A stretch of DNA of 64,000 nucleotides from Erythroxylum novogranatense (GCA_029891385.1 CM057228.1:83750964-83814963), one strand, 5' to 3'. Numbered from the stretch's first letter, positions 1-13,700 are shown. Notes: generated by a model from the letters alone, not told the origin. Translations and numbers: made by a program.

Positions 1-1140
1 AACTTTTGTTGCATTTTTGACACCCTTAAAGATAAAATTGGTTTTTGTGTCCTTCATAAAACTTGTAGATCTATCTTTTATCTTGAAATTGAAACTAAGT
101 TTGTCCAATTTGGAGTTCGGAACAAGGAGTTATGACTTTTGAAAGTTGAGATGTAGTCAAAAAGAAAGAATAAAGCTTCCAGTCGACTACAACCTGCACT
201 AGTCGACTAGGACATGTATTTTTCCTGCACTAGTGGACTACAACTTCTGACTAGTCGACTAGGATGTGTATTTTTCCTGAACTGACCTCTCTTCACTCTT
301 TTGCTTATAACTTTTCCGTCTGACATCCGATTGACCTGATTCTTGAGGCATCGGATTCGTGAAACGTTTAATTTAATTTATTTGTAAAATTGGGAATTTT
401 TAGAGCCGAAATGGACGGGAATTGGTTAGGTCGAAGTGAGGAGACCGGGTAATGATTTTTTTCCAATCCATGTTTTACTAATAATTCGACCTATAGAGGT
501 CCAAATTGAGTGATTTTGATATCTATGAGCTTTTAATATGTAGAAGAAATTTTTGGGACGGGAATTTGTGAAATAGTGTCGGGAATGTCACAAACATTCA
601 TTGTACACATCTAAATTGCTACATGTGCATTATTTAATATTTCTGATTATGCATTTGGTAATATGTGATTATTGTGATTGTTATAGAGGCTCTGTTGGAA
701 CGTCATCCCACAGACGTTGCCGAGACTTCCTGGCATTAGCTCGGAAGATATTGGTGAGTAACCTAGATGGTTTCTCAATTATTAATTGTTTATACTTTCG
801 CACTTATAACACTGTGGAGAATAATGGTGGGCTTTGCGTTTCTTTATGCCTGAATTTTGGACTGAAGGTGTCCAATGTATTGGAAGATTATGACATAGAA
901 GTGTTATCTGTTTATGAAACTGTGACTTACGTGTCTCTGATATGATAAATTGTGATACGGGAATTGATTGTAATACAGTTACTGCCTATTTGTAACATGT
1001 GGATAATTGTAATGCACTTACTGTTAAATTGGGACATGTGCATTTCATACATGAATGCATGATCAGTTAATGAGAGTTGTAACCGGAGCAGCCATCGAGA
1101 GCTAAAAGCTCAACGTATTTGGGCCTCGAGCCCACAGTGA

Positions 1141-1230
1141 TTCAGAGCCTCTGGCTCAACGATTAATGCACCCATATTGGGACAGTTCAGAGCCTCAGGC
1201 TCACCGATTAATGCGCCCATATTGGGATAG
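1141..1230 (+). repeat. 45-bp tandem repeat, two units, in LTR A
   Basis: Two adjacent units, 1141-1185 and 1186-1230, both begin TTCAGAGCCTC and contain GATTAATGC(A/G)CCCATATTGGGA. The same pair is present in the other LTR at about 9046-9135, so it predates the insertion of this element. Confidence 0.85.
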
Positions 1231-1503
1231 TTTAGGCGCTCGTTCACAACACCGTAATAAATTGGAAAAGGGTCACATGCGCATTACATGTGTATTGTAT
1301 TGCACTTCTTTGATTGAATGGAAGGCAAATTGCCTTATGCAACTGTGACATGTTTGAGTATTACATGAAACCATTTGGTTATGTGGGTCTAATCGAATGA
1401 AATGAATAAATGGTCTATGCTTCATTGAAATTGTGCAATGTGATTAAATATGCAATCAATATGAAAATATGATATGTGAATTGATGTGTTGCATGAATTG
1501 AGT

Positions 1504-1543
1504 GAACCATCGATGATGGTTCCTCATTGAGTTCGCAAAACTC
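1504..1543 (+). other. Double hairpin in LTR A
   Basis: The first stem is GAACCATC, loop GAT, GATGGTTC (1504-1522). The second is GAGTT, loop CGCAA, AACTC (1529-1543). An ACTC stretch and then TTTTTCAGG follow. The other LTR keeps both stems at 9410-9428 and 9435-9449. The second stem occupies the place of GAGCT/AGCTC hairpins in the other giant-LTR families of this window. Confidence 0.65.
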
Positions 1544-1953
1544 ACTCAAAATTTGCAATTATTTTTCAGGACTCAGAAAAATACCCTGTTAGGCAACGAG
1601 CGTATGGCATCTGCTAGTTAATGAAATAGAGTAGTGGTCGAGATCAGTTCGCGTCTGCAATAATGTATTTTTTTATTTTCTAAATTTTTGTATTAATGAT
1701 TAGGTAAATTTGTGAAATCAACAGACTGATATAAATTGTATTTATAAAAGGGCCCCCGTGATCATTGAACTCACTAATGATTATTTAAGTAAATTGTTTT
1801 CCGTATACTAAATAAAGTATGCGAATGTTTCAAAAAAAATTTATACTGAGTTTTGACTTAGTGATGTAGCACGCCACCCTCACAGGGCACGAACTCGGAT
1901 ATCACCATCGATGTCGGGTTCGGGTCATGCGGGAGTGGGGTGTTACATTTAGG

Positions 1954-1965
1954 TGGTATCAGAGC
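1954..1965 (+). promoter_or_regulatory. Primer-binding site, initiator tRNA-Met
   Basis: TGGTATCAGAGC lies six bases after the LTR end. It is the standard complement of the 3' end of plant initiator tRNA-Met used by many Ty1/copia and Ty3/gypsy elements. It marks the start of minus-strand DNA synthesis and confirms the LTR boundary at 1947. Confidence 0.9.
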
Positions 1966-4900
1966 CCAGAAGTACGAACTTACATGGGTATTTTCTGAAA
2001 TATAGGTCAAATCGTATACAGTAAAGACATGTCATAGCAGACCGTGGCAACTGATCCCTAATTTGAGTCCCATGGGTATAAGTCATACGTATGAAAAAGT
2101 TTTAAATGTTTCAGTGTGAAAAGAGAAACGAAATATTAGCCTTTGAGCCAATGTGGATTATGGGCAATTGGGGATGGGAAAAGTAAAAACGCGAGGGCGC
2201 AAGGCCCGAAAGGCCGAGACCCTTTTGAGGACGCGAGGCTCGAGAGGCTGAGGTCCTACAGATTGTTAATAATATTCACATTGTACTATAGTTATAAACC
2301 CTTGAATGTGATATGAATGTGAAGACAGTGACATGGGCTGATTTAGGAAAGAAGTGATATAAAATTGAATAATGAGTTTTAAGTGTATAAATAAGGTTGA
2401 AAGAAAACGAAATTTGCGATACCCTGGAGGGCTCATTTTGGACATGGGAAGAATATCGGTTAAAAGTGATAAGAGTTAATGAGTTAGAATAAAAATATGT
2501 CTATGTTTGATCAAAAGCTCAGGGATGATTAGGAAATTGTGATTCTGATAAGTACGTCTGATAAAATGGGATAAGTGGAAATGAGAAAAAGGCAGGTAAA
2601 GATTCACTGTGTTTGTGTTGATATGAGTATGATGGAATATATTGTAGCGTAAATGAAGAATTGTTAGAATGAAACGGAAAAGATGATATTAAAGTGTGCA
2701 AGCCCGTCAAAAGAAATAACTTTCTATGACTGTGAAAGGATAGATTTGGATTTGAAGTGTGATAAAAGTTGTGATTTGGCATAATAATATGTCTGAGATA
2801 CTTAGATGACATTTCTTGATGCTTCTACGTTTATAATTTGAAATAGATTCAGAATATACATTTGGACGATGAAATAATAGAAACATGGCCTTATCATTAC
2901 GTAAAATGCGCCTGAGTTTGGGTTGCATGTGTGTATACAATTATGGAAAATATGATAAAGCAAAGGAGTAGAGTGAATGCACTCAAAATGTAAATTCTAT
3001 AATTATGATAAGATGTTGCATAAGAAGAAGAGGTAAATATTGGAAAACTGGCGCAGAATCGCTATCAATATGTGGGGTAATGAGAGGTAAAAGTGTAGGC
3101 GACGATATGGGCCTACAAAAATAGGTTTTTGCTATGATCAAATAGCAACCTCTAGTTATGGACAGGAACAGTATAGAAATGTTATCTAGAGTTAATTGGA
3201 ACGTAAGTAGCAGTAGTGAATTTGAGTACATGGCTATATAATAAAAAGACATCTTTCAATAAGATGTCAGAATTTTGAATGGTACTAGCCAGGGTCTAAG
3301 TGTAAATGAAATTGCTTAATTCTTCATTGAGCCTTAGTATCGAGGATACATTGACCATAGAAGTCATGAGATAAATCGATCTTTTAAAGATCTTGGGAAA
3401 TGTTGTAATTGATTTTTCTTGAGCTATTAGGAATGACATGGATAATAGGTGAGTGACAATATCGAGGTTGGTATCAAGAATCACTGATATAGGGTCAAAA
3501 GACGGGTCATTTAATTTATGATCAATGAAGACAGGCTTTCCATGACCAGTAGCTGGGATCATAAGCTCTTCTCTCGATTCAACAATGGAATCGAGTAATT
3601 CTCTCATAGTGGGCCAAGGCCCCTCGCTTGAGTCAATTGGGTTTGCTTCAGAAAGGAATTGACAAATGCAATGGAGGGAATTTTGAAATAAGATGACAAG
3701 TCTTCCGAGAAAAGTTGTGATGTACTGTCTCCTTTATTAAAAAAATGAAAATGAGAATATTGGAGTTATTTCCATAGCAAAGATTCAAGCATAAGGGTTA
3801 GAAAAGGCTATTGGGAGTGTATATATTATTGTGTTGATGTAAAGTCTCTAATTATATAAGAGGATTTCAACAATTCGAGGAGACATTCTTGTTCATGTGA
3901 GGTGAAATTTGGTTCACATCATAGGCTGTGTTTTTTTAAATCTATTTGGGAACCATAAATTATCTTTAATGAAGGGGTTTTCAACACGGGAAATTATGGT
4001 TGTAGATGGATTGAAATGTGTGGAGCAACAAGTATAAATGAACAGACATTAGCATAAGTCAATGTGAAATCGTTGGGAAAGTGATAGAACTGCTGAAATC
4101 TATCGGGAAAAAGAAGTTCAATGAAAAATAGAAGATGACATGTGATAATACTACTACACTGAGGAATTAGTTACTTAAGAAATTACGAGAACTGAACATA
4201 AGCACACTGAGTTTGAGGTTATAACTATCGAAGTTAACCCTGATAGGACTATGATATTGAAGGTTAATGTGATCCAAGCAAAATGACATCAGTTGATGAC
4301 TATGGTCATAGAGGTACAGAACATATATTGGATACTTGAGAGAAAAGTATGTAAGCCGCGTTAGTGATGACTGAAACAGGATAACGATAGTGTTAAATAT
4401 GCCATTCGGATTTGGAGAATTTGTGATATGTACAATAAAGTTTCCCAATCGAGATCAAGAGGGAAGTGGTTGTACTGCATAAAGTGATTTTGTGTACCTA
4501 GAGATAAATATAGCTGTATGAGCTAAATTTGGGTACATGACTTGAAAATTTTCTACAATAATAGTTGGTTTGAAAGCGTAGAATCTTGGTGTGAACAGAA
4601 ACATATGAGATATTCATATGACTAGACAGATTAGTAGAGATTAAGGTAAGACTGGAATTGAAAAGATTGAAAGGATTGTGCTGAGGGACCTATCCTAATA
4701 AAGCTAATGCTTCAATCAGCAGTATCAAATAGACCATTTCATAGTAGAGTACCACATATGTGGATACTAGGTTACTCAATTTAGTGAAAAAAAGAAGGTA
4801 TAATGATGAGTTAAAATGGAGCAAAAAGGAAATTTTATTAGTTATGGAAAAGTAATATCAGTTTTGTAAAAAGGAATTAGGAAAGCCCAACTTGAGAATT

Positions 4901-5694
4901 TAAGGAATTTGATGGCATAAAGTATGTGTACTATCTGATAAAGAAATGTCCTAAGAAGTGTACCTCAAAAGAGCCATTGGCGGCTAAGAATATCGAACCG
5001 AGTAATTATCTGTTTGGTTTCCTTGTAAACTATTGGAGACAGGTATAAGGCTTATATGTCTGGAATGCTTTGGCATAAAAGATTAATGTATAGTGCAAAT
5101 TGACTACAGGTATCATAATCGTTACCCTGGTGATACCATTAGAATACTCCATGAGGTGTTAGACGGTAAAAAAAAGGGTCATTCACCTTACATTGTAATG
5201 AAGAGGGCCTAAAAGAATGACGTTAGTGAGTGAAATGAATATGGAATCAAAATGAAGTGGTTTTTGAAAGACGAATGAATTTTGGTGGATTACATCGAAG
5301 TTGTGAATCTATGGAGAAAGATTTAGAAGTTAAGTGGATTAACACTGATGCGAAATGAAATAGATGACTTGTCTTTGAAAGTATCACCTTTACCAAGGTG
5401 AAATGAGATGGAAATACAGGAATAAATAGGGAAAAGTGTTATATGGATATGGTTAGAAAGTACTGGTATGATCCAAAATTTGGATTGTTGAGAGTGGAAA
5501 TGAAAATGTGAGTAATGGGAAGCTCATCAAAGAAATGAGGAAAGAAAAAGTGACATCCCAACAAAAGTTTAAGAGATTTATTGAACTCGTCCATTGTGGT
5601 CTTTTGGAGGAACGTACTTGAGTGGTATAGCGACCTAGAAAGCGGAGGAGCACATGAGATAATACTGCCCCACCTTATTCTTTAATCAGACAAG

Positions 5695-5732
5695 AATTTC
5701 GAGGACGAAATTTTTTTATTAGGAGGGAAAGT
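5695..5732 (+). promoter_or_regulatory. Pre-LTR hairpin and polypurine tract of element A
   Basis: AATTTCG (5695-5701), loop AGGA, CGAAATT (5706-5712) forms a 7-bp stem. AGGAGGGAAAGT at 5721-5732 directly precedes the TGTAACATCCC start of the right LTR and is the likely plus-strand primer (polypurine tract). A very similar block lies at 38675-38711 in complex C. Confidence 0.8.
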
Positions 5733-8700
5733 TGTAACATCCCACTCCCGATGGAAAGGGTAGAATAGTAATTTGGCAAGGGCTAAGAGTGTTTAGGATT
5801 GTTTTGAAATGTTCATGCATAGTCGTATATGTGAATAGTGAAATTTGCACATGAAAATGACTGTACATGCATTAATGACATTTCCCGGTATATGTGTCTA
5901 AATGTGATTTTATTGTGGAAAAATATGATTTCATGCTTGAAAAATTATTTGGAGTAGACTGTTATATGTTTTGCAATTTTGGGCAATTTTCTGGCAATTT
6001 TTGGGGAAAATTTCCAGACCGGAAAAATCGCCAAGTAGCGGACTGAATCGGTTTCCTGTACTGAAAATTTCTGTATAATGGCACTGGAATATTGGGTACA
6101 TGATTTTGGGATTGGAATTAGAGCCATTGGAATTGGGTGGATTAAAAATTTAATGCTATTAGGGTTCTTTTATTACAATTAATTAAATTGATTCTTTCCT
6201 TTCATTAATTGACAAGTGTCATGACATGTGTCATGACACTCTTAAATCCTTTAATGCTTTGCTCCATTCATGACTCTTCAAAACATTTAAAAGAGTGAAA
6301 GTGCTTCTAGAGAGATCTCTTTTCCTTCTCATCTGAAACATCATCTTACCTTCTTCTTTGTTATTTTTTTCTCCACTTATTCTTGCTTACATGTTATTCT
6401 TCTCTCCTACCTTAAGTGCTTTCTTCTCATATATGCAAGCTTAAACCTCCTACCTCCCTTCCCATAGTGATTGTCATGCATGATGAGGAGAAATTGAAGG
6501 TGTGATAAGTTGAAGAATTAAAGAGTTGGAAGCTTGTTTAGGTGAGAATTTAGTTACATGTTCTTCAATTAGTAGTTAGGTGCATTAATTGGGAGTTATT
6601 GTGCATTAATTAAGTTTTATTATGCATTAAGTTCATGAAGGTTGTGGTTTGATTGTTTAGGTATAAATTTATGCCTATGTGAGAATGGATGTTTTAACAT
6701 GTTGTGGACTAGGTTTAGAGTGATTTAAGTGTTTTAGGTTAGTTTTTGTAATGCTAGATGAATGGAAATTTAAGGAAAGACAATTGTGTGTGTGCTGCCA
6801 TTTTTAAGGCTAGGTGATTAAGTGAAGGTCTTGATGACATATTGGCTGATTTCTTGTCTACTTGTGATGCTTATTGGGTTGAAAAAATATATATATGAAA
6901 GTGATAGAACTTAGTTTAAGTATAAAATATGGAAAATGTGACTTGTTGTTTCAGTATTTTGGTCATAACTCTTTGTGTGGTTGAGAAAATGAGGCAAGGT
7001 TTGGGTTTAATTAAACTTGAGAAGGTTGGCCACATTTCTTATGAAGGAAGTTCTGCCAAATTGTGGTTCAAAGAGTGCTTAATTTTGCCTTGAAAGTGAG
7101 TTCTTGTACAGGATGAACAGTACTTCGAGATTGAAGACCTGAAACTTTGATGAATTTTTCTAGGTTGATGTAGATTGAATTTGCCAATTTGGACTTCATG
7201 AAACTTGAAGATGGTCTTGTTAGCTTTCTATTCCCACTAAGTATGAAATTTTTCGATTTTTAGATTTATTGTTATGCCCTGTTGATTTTCTGTTGTTACT
7301 GTACATTGTGTTGGAATCTAGTCTTCGATGTAGGTTTTGTGATTTCTGTCTTTGAAGTAAAATTCTGGACTGTTGTGATGTTAATTAGATCAAATGGTCT
7401 TCTGAAAAGTTGTAGAGGAATGCTTTAGCTTTGAAATGAAGTATAATATGCTAAGTTTGGATGGATGGATTGTGAGTTATGAATTTGTAAAGTTTTGATG
7501 TAGTTTAGGTTCTATAGTGACTTATCACCCTTTACTAGGGAAGCAACCTTCATGGAAGAAATTGACCTAATTAGAATTGGAATTGGCTTCTAAGCCCTTC
7601 ATGAAAAGTTTAGTATGTAATCTTATCTTTTTATGGATATAAAGTATGCATTTTTGGGACATTTGGGTAAGGAGTTATGGTTTTTAGAAAATTGTAGTAC
7701 TATTCAGGTGCAATGTATGGGCAGAATCTTTAATTGAAATTTTGACCCATTGAGCAATTGAATTTGGTTCTATGTTGTTCACGAAAGTTGTAGCATTTGT
7801 TTTTATCTTTTGATTGATATAAATTTTGGAATTATTGGCAAAAGGAATGGAAAGTTATGATTTTTGCAAAATGGTATACTATTTTGGGAAACATTGTGTA
7901 GGCAGTAAATTTGGTTGCATTTTTGACACCCTTAGAGATAAAATTGGTTTTTGTGTCCTTCATAAACTTGTAGATCTCTCTTTTATCTAGAAATTGATAC
8001 TAAGTTTGTCCAATTTGGAGTTCGGAGCAAGGAGTTATGACTTGTGAAAGTTGGGATGTCGGCAAAAAGAAAGAATAAAGCTTCCAGTTGACTACAACCT
8101 GCACTAGTCGACTAGGACATGTATTTTTCCTGCACTAGTCGACTATAACCTCTGACTAGTCGACTAGGATGTGTATTTTTCCTGAACTGACCTCTCTCCA
8201 CTCTTTTGTTTATAATTTTTCCGTTTGACATCCGATTGACCTGATTCTGGAGGCATCGGATTCGTGAAACATTTAATTTCATTTATTTGTGAAATTGAGA
8301 ATTTTTAGAGCCGAAATGGATGGGAATTGGTTAGGTTGAAGTGAGGGGACCGGGTAATGATTTTTTTCCGATCCATGTTTTACTAATAATTGGACCTATA
8401 GAGGTCCAAATTGAGTGATTTTGATATCTATGAGCTTCTAATGTGTAGAATAAATTTTTGGGACGGGAATTTGTGAAATAGTTTCGGGAATGTCACGAAC
8501 ATGCATTGTACACATCTAAATTGCTACATGTGCATTATTTAATATTTCTGATTGTGCATTTGGTTATGTGTGATTATTGTGATTGTTATAGAGGCTCTCT
8601 TGGAACGTCATCCCACGGACGTTGCCGAGACTTCCCGGCATTAGCTCGGAAGCTATTGGTGAGTAACCTAGATGGTTTCTCAATTATTAATTATTTATAC

Positions 8701-9849
8701 TTTCGCACTTATAACACTGTGGAGAATAATGGTGGGCTTTGCGTTTGTTTATGCCTGAATTTCGGACCGAAAGTGTCCGATGTATTGGAAGATTATGACA
8801 TAGAAGTGTTATCTGTTTGTGAAACTGTGACTTACGTGTCTCTGATGTGATAAATTGTGATACGGGAATTGATTGTAATACAATTACTGCCTATTTGTAA
8901 CATGTGGATAATTGTGATGCATTTACTGTTAAATTGGGACATGTGCATTTCATACATGAATGCATGATGAGTTAATAAGAGTTGTGACCGGAGCAGCCAC
9001 CGAGAGCTAAAAGCTCAACGTATTTGGGCTTCGAGCCTATAGTGATTCAGAGCCTCTGGCTCAACGATTAATGTGCCCATATTGGGATAGTTCAGAGCCT
9101 CAGGCTCACCGATTAATGCGCCCATATTGGGACAGTTTAGGCGCTCGATCACAACACCGTAATAAATTGGAAAAGGGTCACATGCGCATTACATATGTAT
9201 TGTATTGCACTTCTTTGATTGAATGGAAGGCAAATTGCCTTATGCAACTGTGACATGTTTGAGTATTATATGAAACCATTTGGTTATGTGGGACTGATCG
9301 AATGAAATGAATAAATGGTCTATGCTTTAGTGAAATTGTGCAATGTGATTAAATATGCAATCAATGTGAAAAATATGATATGTGAATTGATATGTTACAT
9401 GAATTGAGTTAACCATCAATGATGGTTCCTTACTGAGTTCGCAAAACTCACCCAAAATTTGCAATTATTTTTCAGGACTCAGAAGAATACCCCGTTAGGC
9501 AACGGGCGTAATCTGCTGGTTAATGAAATAGAGTAGTGGTCGGGATCAGTTCGCATATGCATTAATGTATTTTTTTATTTTCTAAATTTTTGTATTAATG
9601 GTTAGGTCAATTTGTGAAATCAACAGACTGATATAAATTGTATTTATAAAAGGGCCCCCGTGGTCATTGAACTCACTGATGATTATTTAAGTAAATTATT
9701 TTTTGTATACTAAATAAAGTATGCGAATGTTTAAAAAAAGATTTATATTGAGTTTTGACTTAGTGATGTAGCACGCCACCCTCACAGGGCACGGACTCGG
9801 ATATCACCATCGATGTTGGGTTCGGGTCATGCGGGAGTGGGGTGTTACA
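5733..9849 (+). mobile_element. 3' LTR of LARD-type element A, 4117 bp
   Basis: It starts TGTAACATCCCACTCCCG and ends CGGGAGTGGGGTGTTACA, an almost perfect 18-bp terminal inverted repeat beginning TG and ending CA. The last 1.95 kb matches 1-1947. In one 345-base block (601-945 against 8506-8850) I count about 15 differences, so the insertion is not very recent. The element sits in the 5' part of an Athila-like ORF. The right flank begins CCAAC, and its partner cannot be checked because the left junction is outside the window. At over 4 kb this LTR is far longer than the few hundred bases usual in autonomous elements, which fits the LARD class. Confidence 0.9.
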
Positions 9850-9868
9850 CCAACAACAGTCTAGCTTC

Positions 9869-10767
9869 ATGCCACCTAGAAGATCAAGTCGGCTCAACAC
9901 CCTAAGGCTCTCTAAACATTTGCAGCAACATTGTTCTTCAGCTAATCCCATCAACGTTGATGATAATCTAACATCACCATCTTCTGCAGATTCTCCACCT
10001 TTATCAACAGATATACAACCACCTGCAATTCCAGGAGGATCCAACTATGACACAAATGCGGACCAGCAACAAGTAGAAATAGTGGAAGAAGAACAAAATG
10101 TTGACGCAAATAGTGGTAAAATTCAACCTACAACACGCAGCCGCAACAGAAAAGGTAAAAATGTTGTTTTCCAGAGTAGGCTGAAATTGACAGTTGATAC
10201 TTTTAACTCGTTTCATCGAAAAAGTGATAAGGATCGATTTGAATTTGTTTATGATAGGCATATAAATCCTTGTAAGTTTATACATGATGAAACGTTGGCA
10301 GCATATTCGTTCTAAAATTAAAAATTATGTGGATAGAATGGGTTGGATGCATTACACTAATGTTCGATATCCTGCATATGTGGAATTGACTAGGGAGTTT
10401 TCTGCCACTTTGCATTTCAAATTAGATGATCCAAATTTCAACTTGTTTGCACCTGGTATGATCGAGTGTAGGCTTATGAATTTGTGGCATTCATTTTCTA
10501 TTGCTTCATTTTGTGAAACAATGAAATTTGTGACAAAATTTGTGGCTAAAAGTGATGCATTTTTAAATGGTTGTTATGATTATGTGCCTGAATTTGATCC
10601 ATATACACTATGGTCAGAATGGTATGTTGATTATGATAAGTATAACCCTTGTAGTTTAAAAAATTATTTTCTTTGTAAACCAGCTTTGAAATACATGCAT
10701 TGTTTTCTGGTTTACAATTTTTCTGGTCGTAGACAAACTGCTGGTATCTTATCAAACGCTAAATTTT
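9869..10767 (+). pseudogene. Athila-like C-terminal ORF, 5' part, frameshifted and interrupted
   Basis: Reading from ATG 9869 gives a basic start (MPPRRSSRLN) and a Ser/Pro/Asn-rich linker. A conserved block follows, with RNRKGKNVVF near 10140 and FVYDRHINPCKFIHDETL near 10250. The frame stops at 10313-10315. The similarity continues one frame over from about 10284, with WMHYTNVRYPAYVELTREF and later SGRRQTAGILSNAK, so a frameshift lies around 10284-10315. The pattern, a (Y/R)P..V.EF..NL-like core followed by a GR....GI motif, resembles the 'putative plant transposon protein' domain that Athila-type elements carry downstream of pol. A giant LTR interrupts it after 10767, and it appears to resume at about 25068. 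The assignment is from family pattern, not a search. Confidence 0.6.
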
Positions 10768-13700
10768 TGTTGGGACCCGATTTCGGAACCAGACCCCAAC
10801 CAAAAAAAAAAACGAAAACACATATTGGCGGAATCAAATCGACGGATTTAAAAACCGCAATCGGCCCAAAACAAATGGCGAAACGAAATCCAAAGCGAAA
10901 CAAAAGAATGGATGAAAATCAAAAGCGAGCAAATCCGAAGCGGAAACATATGGTGAAAGTCAAAGAAAGAAAATTAGATTAAAGGCAAAAGACTCGAAAA
11001 CGAATCGAATCAAAGCACACAAACGGTTCAATCGAACTGAATCAAAATGCCGACATCCGTGAACGTATACTTTAGAAGAAAAAAAAAAGCGCGTTGGAAA
11101 CCTTAAGACTAAACCAACACAATTCATCGGACCTCCTGTCCGGAATCCCAACATAATCAAACACATTTCTAAACCTCTAACACTTCAATAATTCTCAATC
11201 AATAACCAGAATCATCGGACCTCCCGTCCGGAATCCATATCACAATCAATCCCATTCATATACAAACACTTTCATATATCATAACCATACACAAATTCAT
11301 AATTCATCTCATCCATAAACCATTAACATACTATATCCACACAAATCCATAATTCATTTACATCACGAAATAAATGCTTACAAAAATATTAATGGCATTC
11401 CAAGCCATATACAATACCAAAATACCAAAAGCCAAATTACTCAAATTATAAGATATGCAAAAATCGATCAGAATGTCTTGACTTTCTTTCATCCGATCTC
11501 CTGCTCGATACCTGGAGATGGGGATGAAAGGAGGGGTGAGCTTTACAGCTCGTGGATATCATGTTTATAAATCAAAAAATAAGCAAAAACTATTTTTCAA
11601 AGCGTTTGCCATTTATAAACATTTCACAGTGGAAAATTCATCAAAAGCTTATTTCTCACAATTTCTCAATTTTGCAAACTTCATAATTCATTTCAAAACA
11701 TGTAAATCCCAATTTCTTTCAGAAAAATTCATGAACAATTTTTCAAATCATGTAATGCATCACATAACACACATAAGCACATAACATATCAGAATGGTTT
11801 GGGTCGGTCCAAAATAGAATGTACTACACATTCCCGCATAATGGTCCTGTGCAGCCGTGAACAGAACATACTACACCTTCCCGCATAGCGATCCAGTGTA
11901 ACCGTGAACTTATGGGAGTCCGTAACGAAGCTCCAATGCTACTAACAGGCAGTCGGGCGAAGCCTATAAAAAAAAAGACAAGTGCACTTGACTTATACTT
12001 ATGGGACCTAACCAAACCCACATAACACATTTCACACTTGAAAATCGGATTGCCCGAAGGCATGTTTCGAAAATTCAATCTTTCATATCATATCATATTA
12101 GACCCATTCACATTCAAAGATTCACAATATCAAACCAATTCACATAACAAATTCTTAATCATTCAAACATAATGAATGCAACACTTTAGCAATTTATCAA
12201 AATCATAAGTCAATCAAAAATCCCATTCATTCAAAACAATGAAATCATCAATTATAGACATTTCTCAAATTTTTCAAATCATTCGAAAAATAATGAATTC
12301 AATAATTATTGCAATTTCTTAAATCATTCCAAATAATGAATGTACCATTATAACAATTTCTAAAATCATTCCAAAAGCAAGGAATTTAATCATTTGAAAA
12401 TAATTATTTAAAAACCCTTTCACTTTCTTGATTTTTTCAAAAACAAATACATAGCTTAAATTTCAAAATATAAACATGGTACCCACCTCAATTCCATGCT
12501 AAAAACTTGTCTATAGGTTCAATTTCTCCAAAGGCTCACTTTAATTCCCTAATTCAAGATAAAAACGCTAATTCATAACCATCCAAAATTGAGCAATCTA
12601 AACCATGCAAACTCCAAAATTGACTTTAGAAATCACAAACATATACAATTCCTAAGCTATCTAATTCAAAATCCTTTCACAATTTAACAAAGTAAAAATT
12701 CTTCTTACCTTAATCTTCTCCAAATTTCAAAAATTCTTGGCTTGAAAGGAAGCTCTTGTGCTCCTCCACCTTTTTCTCTTCAAACAACATCAAAATCTTC
12801 CTTGAAAGCCCATAAAAATCAAAACCCTAAAATCCCTCTTCTTCTTTTCTTTTTCTCCCATCCGAAACTTCACTCTCTCTTTTCTTCTTTCATTTCTTCC
12901 TTCCTTTTAATTTCGTGCCTTCCTCTTGCCTTATATGACAGCCACACTCACTTGTCAGTAAAGAGTGTGAAATGACCAATAAGCCCCTCCATATATGCCT
13001 TATAACTTAATAACTTGAGTAACCTTCCAATTTTGCCCCTCATGCTTTCTTTACACTTTAATTTCAATCACTTCAATTTAATTTAATCCAATCAATTATC
13101 CCATAAGCTCTTACTCAATTTAACATGCTAATTAATCACATTAACATGCTAATTAAGTCCTCAAAATCAAAATTTTAATCAAAGTCTCAAAATTCATTAA
13201 ACCATACTTAACTTAGGACATTTTTCAAATCATCAAATTGAAGGAATTTGCTAAAACTTCCTTCTAGAGAAATGTTCCTCATTGTCTCAATTTCATAACG
13301 CCACCAAAATCATTTAATTTGGTGCACTACACCAAAAGTTATACTCCAAACATTTCGGACTATCACTATGCTAAAACATTTTCCAACGATTTACTTCCAT
13401 CCGAAAATTGACATTCTTAAAGACAAAATTAAAACTCAAGTCCTTAAGAAAATTTGTATTCCTATTTTTCTAGTTTAATCAAAATTAAGAATCACCTCAT
13501 TTGGATGACTAGAGAAAAAGTTATGGCCAAAATACTTTCAGATCTTACTAATCCAAGACTGAACACTAAATCCAAATTTAATTCTGAAATTGAAAATCTT
13601 AGGGGCTGAATTGAAATTCTATTTATTCATATGACTTGTAGCCCCATGTCTCTATTTTATTTTGCAATAAGAAGCAGATTAATTGGATCTCTACACATCA

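Larger units (their letters stand above)
1..1947 (+). mobile_element. 5' LTR (3' part) of LARD-type element A
   Basis: This is the downstream part of a long terminal repeat cut by the window edge. It aligns throughout with about 7905-9849, with few substitutions. It ends in TGTTACA at 1947, directly before a tRNA-Met primer-binding site. It contains a doubled TAGTCGACTA word array (about 179-283), two 45-bp tandem units (1141-1185, 1186-1230) and two successive hairpins (1504-1522 and 1529-1543) just before a TTTTTCAGG acceptor-like site. No protein function is seen. The LTR start and the left target-site duplication lie outside the window. Confidence 0.9.
1948..5732 (+). mobile_element. Non-coding internal region of LARD-type element A
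   Basis: The 3.8 kb between the two LTRs shows no gag, protease, reverse transcriptase, RNase H or integrase in any frame. Frames longer than 60 codons are short, mostly antisense and resemble nothing known. Only the ends look functional: the tRNA-Met primer site at 1954 and a terminal block at 5690-5732 with AATTTCGAGGACGAAATT and a purine tract. That terminal motif is typical of the 3' end of the polyprotein region in Tekay/Del-type chromoviruses. The element is therefore inferred to be a chromovirus-derived, non-autonomous LARD mobilised in trans. Confidence 0.8.

Noticed and set aside
601..945. A 114-codon frame kept open in both LTRs of element A (also 8506-8850)
   Set aside because: The two copies differ at about 15 bases, of which about 12 change an amino acid. 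That is what neutral decay gives, not protein selection. The shared frame reflects LTR identity at insertion.
1954..1965. tRNA-like sequence TGGTATCAGAGC at several places
   Set aside because: No cloverleaf is present. These are retrotransposon primer-binding sites next to LTR ends.
2519..4448. Several 60-100-codon antisense frames in the internal region of element A
   Set aside because: Low-complexity Ser/His/Leu/Ile composition, no domain and no conserved partner. Chance frames in purine-biased sequence.
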